The notes under the pieces were generated by a model that was not told the DNA's origin, searched no databases, and was given only the letters and a program-made list of their open reading frames with translations. This document shows, one piece after another, positions 1 through 7,963 of a stretch of 64,000 nt of DNA. This DNA comes from RBG-16-66-20 sp040752005. Lineage in GTDB: Bacteria; Pseudomonadota; Gammaproteobacteria; Burkholderiales; SG8-39. The position numbers and the translations under genes are program-made. Each line of letters opens with the position of its first letter. Position 1 is the stretch's first letter. The stretch is from contig JBFMFX010000019.1 of NCBI GenBank assembly GCA_040752005.1, forward strand, positions 1-64,000, written 5' to 3'.

Positions 1-1
1 C

Positions 2-724
2 CCGTGGCTGGACGGCATGACGCGTGCGAAGCGCCCTGTGCGCCTGCCGGTCGTGCTCACCGAGGAAGAGGTGGCCGCGCTCCTCAGCCAATTGCGCGGC
101 ACGAAATGGCTGATGGCGAGCCTGTTGTACGGCGCCGGCCTTCGCCTGCGCGAATGTCTCGGATTGCGCGTCAAGGACGTGGACTTCGCTTATCGGCAGG
201 TGTTCGTGCGCGATGGCAAGGGCGGCAAGGACCGAGCGACCATGTTGCCGGAGGCGGTGGTGCAACCGTTGCACGAACATTTGGGCAGGGTGCGGGCCCT
301 GCACCGCCGCGACCTCGCCGAGGGGTATAGCGAGGTGTGGCTGCCGGATGCGCTCTCGCGCAAGTATCCTCGGGCTGGCTACGAATGGGCCTGGCAGTTC
401 GTGTTTCCGTCCAAGAACCGCTCGGTGGATCCTCGTAGCGGCGTGATCCGAAGGCACCACGTGTATCCGCTGACGCTCCAGCGCGCGGTGCGCGATGCAG
501 CTTACGCTGCCGGCATCGCGAAGCATGCCGGCTGCCACACGCTGCGTCACTCGTTCGCGACTCATCTCCTGCAAACCGGGCACGACATCCGCACCGTGCA
601 GGAGCTGCTCGGCCATGCGGACGTCTCGACCACCATGGTGTACACGCACGTGATGTCGCGCGGCGGGCGCGGCGTGAGGAGTCCGCTCGACCGGCTCGAA
701 ACATCTTTCGCCCCCGGGACCTAG
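2..724 (+). CDS. intI: Integron integrase IntI (tyrosine recombinase), 5' end outside the window
   Basis: Site-specific tyrosine recombinase that catalyses cassette recombination at attI and attC sites. The frame is open from base 2 with no start, and the first visible residues (PWLDGM) belong to the middle of the family, so the N-terminal SAM-like domain lies to the left of the window. The catalytic set is present: Arg in GAGLRLRE, the HTLRHSFATHLL box, the LLGHADVSTT histidine and the Tyr of MVYTHV. The segment around LSRKYPRAGYEW is the extra region that distinguishes IntI from XerC/XerD. The C-terminus looks normal. The attI site and cassettes would normally lie upstream, off the window; I see no attC-like site downstream. 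Recognition is confident; activity cannot be judged without the missing end. Confidence 0.9.
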   Translation, partial: PWLDGMTRAKRPVRLPVVLTEEEVAALLSQLRGTKWLMASLLYGAGLRLRECLGLRVKDVDFAYRQVFVRDGKGGKDRATMLPEAVVQPLHEHLGRVRALHRRDLAEGYSEVWLPDALSRKYPRAGYEWAWQFVFPSKNRSVDPRSGVIRRHHVYPLTLQRAVRDAAYAAGIAKHAGCHTLRHSFATHLLQTGHDIRTVQELLGHADVSTTMVYTHVMSRGGRGVRSPLDRLETSFAPGT

Positions 725-735
725 TCGAGGAGGCC

Positions 736-928
736 ATGACCAACGCCTTCGAAGGTCCCGGTGTGCCCGTCGTTGCACGCCGGAATCGCAACCGTCGGAA
801 ATCAGAGGGTCATCCTCGATCGTGACCTTGCCGAACGCTATCGCGTCGAGACCCGAGTGCTCCTGAAAGCGGTTCGGCGCAACGCGGGTCGCTATCCCCT
901 GGGATTTCTTGTTCCTGATTACCAATGA
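736..928 (+). pseudogene. ORF6N-domain protein remnant, frameshifted and cut by the IS
   Basis: From about 782 the frame reads IATVGNQRVILDRDLAERYR and continues VETRVLLKAVRRNAGRYP, the core of the ORF6N domain (KilA-N relatives found in phage and integron-associated proteins). The best ATG (736, reading MTNAFEG) is in another frame, so one base of shift near 776-784 is needed to join it; otherwise only GTG 761 or TTG 773 would serve. The frame ends at a TGA (926-928) inside the left inverted repeat of the IS, so everything after about residue 60 is lost. It starts 11 bases after the integrase stop. Function is not recoverable from this fragment. Confidence 0.7.
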
Positions 929-937
929 GCCTCAGCC
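914..937 (+). repeat. Left terminal inverted repeat of the IS1595-family element
   Basis: The 24-base arm begins CCTGATTACC and pairs with 1923-1946 with one mismatch. It contains the transposase stop codon (TAA on the minus strand, 919-921) and the TGA that ends the ORF6N remnant. Confidence 0.85.
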
Positions 938-1866
938 AACTTTACGAGCCGGTAGGGCATAGGCGGCGTTTGCGCGGCGGCGGTCGCCAGGCGGGCGAGC
1001 ATGCTCGCCAGATCGAATCGCCGATTAAAGCGATAGCCGAACTCGGCCAGATAGCGCGGCAGGTGCTTCGGTCGGATCGCATGAGAGGTGCCGTGGATCG
1101 CGTTCTTCACATTTCCCAGCATGGTATCGACCCAGTTGAGGGTGAGCCGCTTGCGGGCCAAGCCCGGCCCGCTCATCACGGTCGGCGCATGATCGCAGCC
1201 GTTCGCAGCCACCGCTCCGAAACAGCCCAGGCCATCCGAATGCACCGTCGTGCCGGGCGCCAGTCTGGCCTGGCTCCAGCGGGCGATCTCCTTCAACCGG
1301 AAGCCCTTGACGCAAGTAAGACTCATGCGCCGCGGCCGTCCCGCCGCATCGGTTTTCACCGCCGCCACGAACGGTTTCTTGGTGCGCGTGCCGCGCCCGC
1401 GCTTGTAGCCCCGGCGCCGGCCGCCCCAATAGGCGTCATCGAGCCGCACCAGGCCACCGAGCTTGCGGCCGGCATCGCGCTCTGGCATTGCCTGCATGAG
1501 CTTGTGCTTCATCAGCCAGGCACTGTTCCGGGAGATGGCCAGCTGGCGCGAGAGCTCCAGCGAGGAGATCCCGTTCTTGGCCTGGGTGATCAGGTGCATG
1601 GCCAGAAACCAGACGGAAAGCGGCAGCTTGCAGCCGGCGAAGATCGTTCCGGCCGTCACCGAAGTCTGCCGGCGGCAGCCGTTGCACTGGATCAGCCCTC
1701 GGCCCTTGAGGGCGCAGTAACCCGTATGCCCGCACTCGGGGCAGACCAACCCGCGCGGCCGCCGCCAGGCAAAGAGGGCCTGCTCGCATTGCTCCGCCGT
1801 TCCGTATTTGTCCATGAATTCGCGCAAACCCATGCCCCGCTGAAATTCCACCTTGTTCTTCGGCAT
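919..1866 (-). CDS. IS1595-family transposase (ISXO2-like)
   Basis: A 315-residue DDE-type transposase. The N-terminal third has a zinc ribbon (CPECGHTGYC then IQCNGCRRQ, about residues 42-65), typical of the IS1595/ISXO2 group. The catalytic domain follows: RLDDAYWGGRR gives the first Asp, VHSDGLGCFG the second, and the region around LGNVKNAIHG the third acidic/Asn position. The basic linker YKRGRGTRTKKP lies between the first two. Length is normal and the frame is intact, so the gene may be functional. It is the only gene of the element and is read towards the integrase. Confidence 0.9.
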   Translation of the reverse strand: MPKNKVEFQRGMGLREFMDKYGTAEQCEQALFAWRRPRGLVCPECGHTGYCALKGRGLIQCNGCRRQTSVTAGTIFAGCKLPLSVWFLAMHLITQAKNGISSLELSRQLAISRNSAWLMKHKLMQAMPERDAGRKLGGLVRLDDAYWGGRRRGYKRGRGTRTKKPFVAAVKTDAAGRPRRMSLTCVKGFRLKEIARWSQARLAPGTTVHSDGLGCFGAVAANGCDHAPTVMSGPGLARKRLTLNWVDTMLGNVKNAIHGTSHAIRPKHLPRYLAEFGYRFNRRFDLASMLARLATAAAQTPPMPYRLVKLAEAHW

Positions 1867-1903
1867 CGCTTATCTCCTTGGAAAATCAAGCAATGCCAGT
1901 TTG

Positions 1904-2575
1904 CTACCCCCACTGGCTCACAGGCTGAGCCTCATTGGTAATCAGGATGCACTTTGCGCTCGCCGGCGCAAGCAGCATCCCGCCCGCCTCCCGGCGTGCG
2001 AGCGCCTCGCGCGGCGAGATCCACAGGCCCTCGACCGCCTCACGCCCGTCCGGCCACGGTTCCTCGCCCTCCGGGATCCGGGCGAGGAAGAAGCGTGCGT
2101 CGAAACGCTTGGGCGACACCTCCGGCGTCACCCAGCGCACCCACGGCACGAGCGCCTGCGCGTGCAGCCGCCCGACCAGCGTCACGAAAAGCGCCCCTCC
2201 CGCGAGCGCACGCCGTGCCGCCGAGGCGCTCCATCCCGGCGCAAGGCGCCCGAGAAGCACGCCCGCTTCCTCGAAAGTCTCCCGGATCGCGGCGACGAAG
2301 AGTCCCGCCGCGCGCGCCGGTGCCAGCGCCTCGCCCAGCCGCCCGCGCAGGGTCGCGACGTCGGTGCCGAGCAGCGCAAGCGCCGCGGGCGAGGCATCCG
2401 CAGCCTCGTTGAGCCGCCCGCCGGGGAACACGTGCGCGCCGGCCATGAAGTCCACCGCGCGGCTGCGCTTGACGAGGTACAGCTCCAGCCCGTTCGCGCC
2501 GTCGCGCAGCAGCACGACCGTCGCCGCGTCGCGCGGCGGCGCCGGCCTGCTTGCCGGACGGTGATGGCTGCTCAC
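1904..2575 (-). pseudogene. Nudix hydrolase, C-terminus replaced by IS DNA
   Basis: A Nudix-fold pyrophosphohydrolase of the larger, NUDT19-like type. The conserved start is visible (ATVVLLRDG, then KRSRAVDFMAGAHVFPGG) and the Nudix helix AAIRETFEEAGVLL carries the metal-binding REXXEE. The normal distal part FFLARIPEGEE and DGREAVEGLWISPREAL follows. After about residue 205 the protein runs into the right IS repeat and stops in IS DNA, so the usual C-terminal tail is gone. Start is a GTG (2573-2575). The catalytic motif survives, so a shortened enzyme might be made; I call it a truncated gene. Substrate unknown. Confidence 0.75.
1923..1946 (-). repeat. Right terminal inverted repeat of the IS1595-family element
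   Basis: Partner of 914-937. The adjoining minus-strand Nudix gene reads into this repeat, so its last 14 residues (ILITNEAQPVSQWG) are encoded by IS DNA. Confidence 0.85.
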
Positions 2576-2622
2576 GGCGTCGCATTATCGCAGGCGCGGG
2601 CCGCCGGCAGGTATCATCGCGC

Positions 2623-3588
2623 ATGCTCGTCAACTGCGTCGCCTATCAGGACGGCCGCAAGCTCGCCGACATCCGGCAGGACGAGATCCACGAGTATCTC
2701 GCGCGTCCCGGCTGCTTCGTGTGGGTCGCGCTGCGCGACGCCTCGGACGAGGAGCTGGCGGAGATGCAGCGCCAGTTCGGGCTGCACGAGCTCGCGGTCG
2801 AGGACGCGCGCCACGGCCACCAGCGGCCCAAGCTCGAGGAATACGGCGACCAGATCTTCGTCGTGCTGCACATCCTGGAGCCGGCGGGCGACGAGATCGG
2901 CGTCGGGGAGCTGAGCATCTTCACCGGCCCGAACTACGTCCTGTCGGTGCGCAACCGCTCGGAGCAGAGCTTTCTCGGGGTACGCCAGCGCTGCGAGCGC
3001 GAGCCCGAGCTGCTCAAGCTCGGGTCGGGCTTCGTCCTCTACGCGCTGATGGACGCGGTGGTGGACCGCTACTTTCCGCTGCTCGATGCGCTCGAAACCG
3101 AGCTCGAGGCGCTCGAGAACCGGCTGTTCTCCGGCGGCCTCGCGCGCGACAGCGTCGAGGCGCTCTACGCCCTCAAGCAGAAGCTGGTGATCGTCAAGCA
3201 CGCCGCCGGGCCGCTGCTCGAAGCGGTCGGCAAGCTCTACGGCGGGCGCGTGCCGCAGGTGTGCCAGGGGCTCGGCGAGTACTTCCGCGACGTCTACGAC
3301 CACGTCCTCAGGATCAATCAGACGATTGACGCTTTGCGCGAGACGGTGACCACCGCGATCACGGTGAACGCGGCGCTCGCCACCATGCAGCAGGGCGAGA
3401 CCACGCGCAAGCTCGCCGCCTACGCCGCGCTGGTGGCCGTGCCGACGATGATCGCGGGCGTGTACGGCATGAACTTCAGGCACATGCCCGAGCTCGACTG
3501 GACGCTCGGCTACCCGCTCGCCATCGGCCTGATGGCGGCGATCGACGCGGTGCTGTTCTGGCGCTTCCGCAAGGCGGGCTGGCTGTGA
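2623..3588 (+). CDS. corA: CorA-family magnesium/cobalt transporter
   Basis: Homopentameric inner-membrane channel for Mg2+ (also Co2+, Ni2+). The 321-residue protein has the long acidic cytoplasmic domain, the stalk helix ending near residue 260 and two C-terminal membrane helices. The signature YGMNF at residues 281-285 closes the first helix, and the last helix ends in basic residues (WRFRKAGWL). I chose ATG 2623, where the family-like sequence begins; a -10-like TATCAT lies at 2612-2617, five bases before it, with no ribosome binding site. It overlaps the next gene by GTGA. Confidence 0.92.
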   Translation: MLVNCVAYQDGRKLADIRQDEIHEYLARPGCFVWVALRDASDEELAEMQRQFGLHELAVEDARHGHQRPKLEEYGDQIFVVLHILEPAGDEIGVGELSIFTGPNYVLSVRNRSEQSFLGVRQRCEREPELLKLGSGFVLYALMDAVVDRYFPLLDALETELEALENRLFSGGLARDSVEALYALKQKLVIVKHAAGPLLEAVGKLYGGRVPQVCQGLGEYFRDVYDHVLRINQTIDALRETVTTAITVNAALATMQQGETTRKLAAYAALVAVPTMIAGVYGMNFRHMPELDWTLGYPLAIGLMAAIDAVLFWRFRKAGWL

Positions 3589-4229
3589 GGATCATCGCCG
3601 CCCTCGCCCTGGGTCTTGCCGCCGCGCTCGCCCTGGCGCAGCACGCTCAGGCGCCGATGCACCAGCGCTTCGAGGACGCCGAGCGCTGGGCGCCGGTGTT
3701 CGAGGACCCGGCGCGCGACGCCTGGCAGAAGCCCGACGAGGTCATCCGCGCGCTCGCGCCCGCGCCCAAGGCGCGCGTCGCGGACATCGGCGCGGCGACC
3801 GGCTATTTCGCCGTGCGTCTCGCGCGCGCGCTGCCGCAGGCCCGGATCTACGGCGTGGACATCGAGCCCGACATGACCCGCTACCTGCGCGAGCGAGCCG
3901 CGCGCGAGAATCTCTCGAACCTGATCGCGCTCACCGGCGCCCCCGACGATCCGAAGCTGCCGGAGCGGGTGGATCTGGTGCTCGTCGTCAACGCCTACCA
4001 CCACATCGGCGCGCGTCCGGATTACTTCGCGCGGCTCAAGGCGCGGCTGGAGCGCGGCGGGCGCGTCGCGGTGATTGATTTCCGGCTCGACTCGCCCGTC
4101 GGCCCGCCGCGGCGCCATCGCGTCGCGCCGGAAGCGGTGCTGGAGGAAATGCGCGCCGCGGGATACCGGCTCGCCGAGCGGCACGAGTTCCTGCCGCACC
4201 AGTACTTTCTCGTCTTCGCCCCCGGCTAG
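3585..4229 (+). CDS. Exported class I SAM-dependent methyltransferase-like protein
   Basis: Rossmann-type methyltransferase fold with an N-terminal signal peptide (hydrophobic stretch ALALGLAAALALA ending near AQHAQA), so it probably acts in the periplasm or is membrane-anchored. Motif I is VADIGAATGYFA (about residues 65-76), followed by the acidic VDIEPDM and the LVLVVNAYHHI strand. Length 214 residues matches small periplasmic methyltransferases of proteobacteria whose substrate is unknown. GTG start at 3585 overlaps the corA stop, so translation is likely coupled. Confidence 0.8.
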   Translation: MRIIAALALGLAAALALAQHAQAPMHQRFEDAERWAPVFEDPARDAWQKPDEVIRALAPAPKARVADIGAATGYFAVRLARALPQARIYGVDIEPDMTRYLRERAARENLSNLIALTGAPDDPKLPERVDLVLVVNAYHHIGARPDYFARLKARLERGGRVAVIDFRLDSPVGPPRRHRVAPEAVLEEMRAAGYRLAERHEFLPHQYFLVFAPG

Positions 4230-4579
4230 GCGAGGCGCAGCTCGGCGCGCACCGCGTCCCACGGCACGGCGACCCGCCCGTCGTCGCCGCGCGCGATGAG
4301 GCCCAGATCGGCGAGCCGCGCCACGTCCGTGTGCACGTTCTTGTAGTCGCGCCCGAGCCGCTTCGCGAGCGCCCGCACCGAGAGCGGCCCTTCGGCCCGC
4401 AGCCGCGCGAGCAGCTGCCAGCGCGCCGGCGTGAGATGGCGCAGCAGCAGCCCCAGCTCGGCGAACGAGATCACGTCCAGCCGCGCCGGCGCGCGCGCGG
4501 TGGCGAGATGCCAGGCGGCTTCGAAGCGGTCGAGGGCGTCCTCGCGCGCGCTAACCCTGATGTAGAGCGTGCGCGACAT
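4226..4579 (-). CDS. tumA: TumA-type antitoxin / HTH DNA-binding protein (HVO_A0114-like)
   Basis: A 117-residue protein with a C-terminal winged helix-turn-helix (LSVRALAKRLGRDYKNVHTDVARLADLGLI). Proteins of this type are partners of TumE-family toxins and are expected to neutralise the toxin and repress the operon. Its start overlaps the end of the toxin gene by 29 bases, the usual tight coupling of a type II pair. The N-terminal half probably contacts the toxin. It ends 4 bases into the end of the preceding plus-strand gene. Confidence 0.8.
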   Translation of the reverse strand: MSRTLYIRVSAREDALDRFEAAWHLATARAPARLDVISFAELGLLLRHLTPARWQLLARLRAEGPLSVRALAKRLGRDYKNVHTDVARLADLGLIARGDDGRVAVPWDAVRAELRLA

Positions 4580-4781
4580 CGCGCTCGAAGTCGTAGCGCA
4601 ACTGCTCGACCGAGCGGAAGTCGTAGCGCTGCGCGCGCCCGCGCACGGTGCGCACGCCGTTTTCGTAGCGCACCAGCCATGCGCCCGGCCGGCCGTAGCG
4701 CAGGCGCCAGCTGCGGTCGGACCCGATGCGCATCTCGACGATCGCTCCGCCCGGGACGACGTGCCGCTCGCGATAGAGCAT
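4551..4781 (-). CDS. tumE: TumE-family toxin (DUF6516)
   Basis: Small basic protein (76 residues from ATG 4781; 80 from ATG 4793) with the features of DUF6516: an early RERHVVPGGAIVEMRI, then RYGRPGAWLVRYENG and the C-terminal RYDFRSVEQLRYDFERDV. The family is annotated as the toxin half of TumE/TumA systems, with a proposed RNase-type activity. It precedes and overlaps the antitoxin gene, toxin-first order. Both start codons lie within the palindrome at 4781-4799, so autoregulation would act directly on initiation. No clear Shine-Dalgarno before either start. Confidence 0.8.
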   Translation of the reverse strand: MLYRERHVVPGGAIVEMRIGSDRSWRLRYGRPGAWLVRYENGVRTVRGRAQRYDFRSVEQLRYDFERDVAHALHQG

Positions 4782-4799
4782 ATGGTGCAACATACCATA
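4781..4799. promoter_or_regulatory. Palindromic operator candidate of the TumE/TumA pair
   Basis: TATGGT (4781-4786) and ACCATA (4794-4799) form a perfect 6-bp inverted repeat with 7 bases between. It covers the toxin start codons and sits 25 bases before the divergent nadE start, so binding of TumA here could affect both directions. Inferred from position and symmetry only. Confidence 0.5.
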
Positions 4800-4812
4800 A
4801 GCCGGGCCGGCG

Positions 4813-4818
4813 TAGAAT
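4813..4818 (+). promoter_or_regulatory. -10-like hexamer of nadE
   Basis: TAGAAT ends 6 bases before the nadE ATG (4825). Initiation 6-8 bases downstream would give a leaderless mRNA. No convincing -35 or Shine-Dalgarno is seen. Confidence 0.45.
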
Positions 4819-4824
4819 CCGCCC

Positions 4825-6837
<2,013 letters not shown>

Positions 6838-6852
6838 AGCGGGCCGCCGTGC

Positions 6853-7788
6853 TCAGGGCGCGCTCGGCGCAGGCGCAGGAAGCGCCATGCCGCGCTCGGC
6901 CATCACGCGCCGCGCCAGGTCCGGTCGGTCGGTGATCAGCCCGTCCACCCCCAGATCGAGCACGGCGCGGATGTGCGCGGCGTCGTTGACCGTCCAGGGC
7001 AGGACCTTCAGCCCGAGCGCGTGCGCCTCGGCGACCAGGGCGCGGTCGAGTTCGCCGAAGTACGGCGACCACGTGCCGCAGCCCGCCGCCTTGACCAGGC
7101 GCGGGATCGAGCCGTGCTCGGCGAGCGCAAGGCCCGCCAGCCACGGCGAGGGCTCGGCTGCGCTGGCGAGGATGTTGTCCATCCAGCGCTGCTGCGCGGT
7201 CAGGCACGAGGTCGCGATGCCCGGCGCCAGGCGCTGCACGGCAAGGAGCGTGCGCCAGTCGAAGGATTGCACTGTCACCCTCGATTCCATTCCTGCTTCG
7301 CGCACCACGGCGAGCAGCGCGAGAGCGAACGGCTCGGGCGCCAGCGTCTCCTCGGGCGCGAGCGGCGAGAGCTTTGTCTCGATGTTGAAGCGCACCACGT
7401 CGTTGCCCGACCTCTTCACCAAGGCGAAGAGATCGGCCAGCCGCGGCATGCGCACGCCGTCCATGCCCTCTTGCTCCGGGAAGCGGCGCGCGTACTCGCT
7501 TCCGGGGCGGATGCGGCCGACGTCGTAGCGCTCGAGCTCCGCCCACGTGAGCGAGCGCACGGTCGGCGTGGGCGGCTCGAGCCACCGCCCGTCCGGACCG
7601 CGCGTGATATCCGGGTTGAGCCTGCGGTCGTGCGCGATCACCACCACGCCGTCGGCGGTGACGCCGACGTCGAGCTCCAGCGTCGAGACACCGATCGCGA
7701 GCGCCCGCGCAAAGCCGGGCAGCGTGTTCTCCGGCGCGAGCCCGCGCGCCCCCCGGTGCCCCTGCAGATCAAACGCCTGCGCGCTCAT
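6853..7788 (-). CDS. ugpQ: Glycerophosphodiester phosphodiesterase, exported form with unclear start
   Basis: Hydrolyses glycerophosphodiesters to glycerol-3-phosphate and an alcohol. The TIM-barrel signature is clear: GHRGARGLAPENT, the metal-binding ELDVGVTADG, the HD of VIAHDRRL, and the C-terminal VDGLITDRPDLA. The ATG at 7788 gives 311 residues and is the only ATG. Upstream in frame lies GKRGLLLFLWVAAMSAQA, which looks like a signal peptide, but its earlier start would be GTG 7797 or a non-standard codon, because a CTGACCC-type repeat (7814-7877) occupies the place where the natural start should be. It may be the 5' end has been overwritten by the repeat. Confidence 0.85.
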   Translation of the reverse strand: MSAQAFDLQGHRGARGLAPENTLPGFARALAIGVSTLELDVGVTADGVVVIAHDRRLNPDITRGPDGRWLEPPTPTVRSLTWAELERYDVGRIRPGSEYARRFPEQEGMDGVRMPRLADLFALVKRSGNDVVRFNIETKLSPLAPEETLAPEPFALALLAVVREAGMESRVTVQSFDWRTLLAVQRLAPGIATSCLTAQQRWMDNILASAAEPSPWLAGLALAEHGSIPRLVKAAGCGTWSPYFGELDRALVAEAHALGLKVLPWTVNDAAHIRAVLDLGVDGLITDRPDLARRVMAERGMALPAPAPSAP

Positions 7789-7813
7789 CGCCGCCACCCA
7801 TAAAAACAGCAGC

Positions 7814-7878
7814 AGACCCCGTTTCCCCAGAATCGTCGCCGCGCGCCCGAGAATCGCGCAAACGGGGTCTGACCCTGA
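7814..7878. repeat. Inverted repeat with the GGTCTGACCCTG core, copy 1
   Basis: AGACCCCGTTT (7814-7824) and AAACGGGGTCT (7860-7870) are an exact 11-bp inverted pair 35 bases apart; the right arm runs on into GACCCTGATTT. The core GGTCTGACCCTG recurs near 26496 and 29972. It overlaps the presumed signal-peptide region of the ugpQ-like gene. Confidence 0.65.
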
Positions 7879-7963
7879 TTTATGGCGGGCCGGAGCATAC
7901 CATCTGCCGAGCGCGGCGCGCGGCACCGAGCGGCGGGGCGGTCGGGTCTGTCCCGGAGCGCGT

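Larger units (their letters stand above)
914..1946. mobile_element. IS1595-family insertion sequence
   Basis: A single transposase gene on the minus strand is enclosed by 24-base inverted repeats at 914-937 and 1923-1946 that differ at one position. The transposase stop codon lies inside the left repeat. The flanking 8-mers (TTCTTGTT on the left, ATGCACTT on the right) do not match, so the expected 8-bp target duplication is missing. The two flanks belong to unrelated genes (ORF6N remnant and Nudix hydrolase), which fits a deletion or recombination involving IS copies. Exact ends are uncertain by a few bases. Confidence 0.85.

Noticed and set aside
1..928. attC sites or integron cassettes after the integrase
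   Set aside because: No paired RYYYAAC/GTTRRRY cores with a hairpin were seen between the integrase and the IS.
2623..3588. CorA start at the earlier ATG 2551
   Set aside because: The added 24 residues are unlike the family and overlap the start of the divergent Nudix gene.
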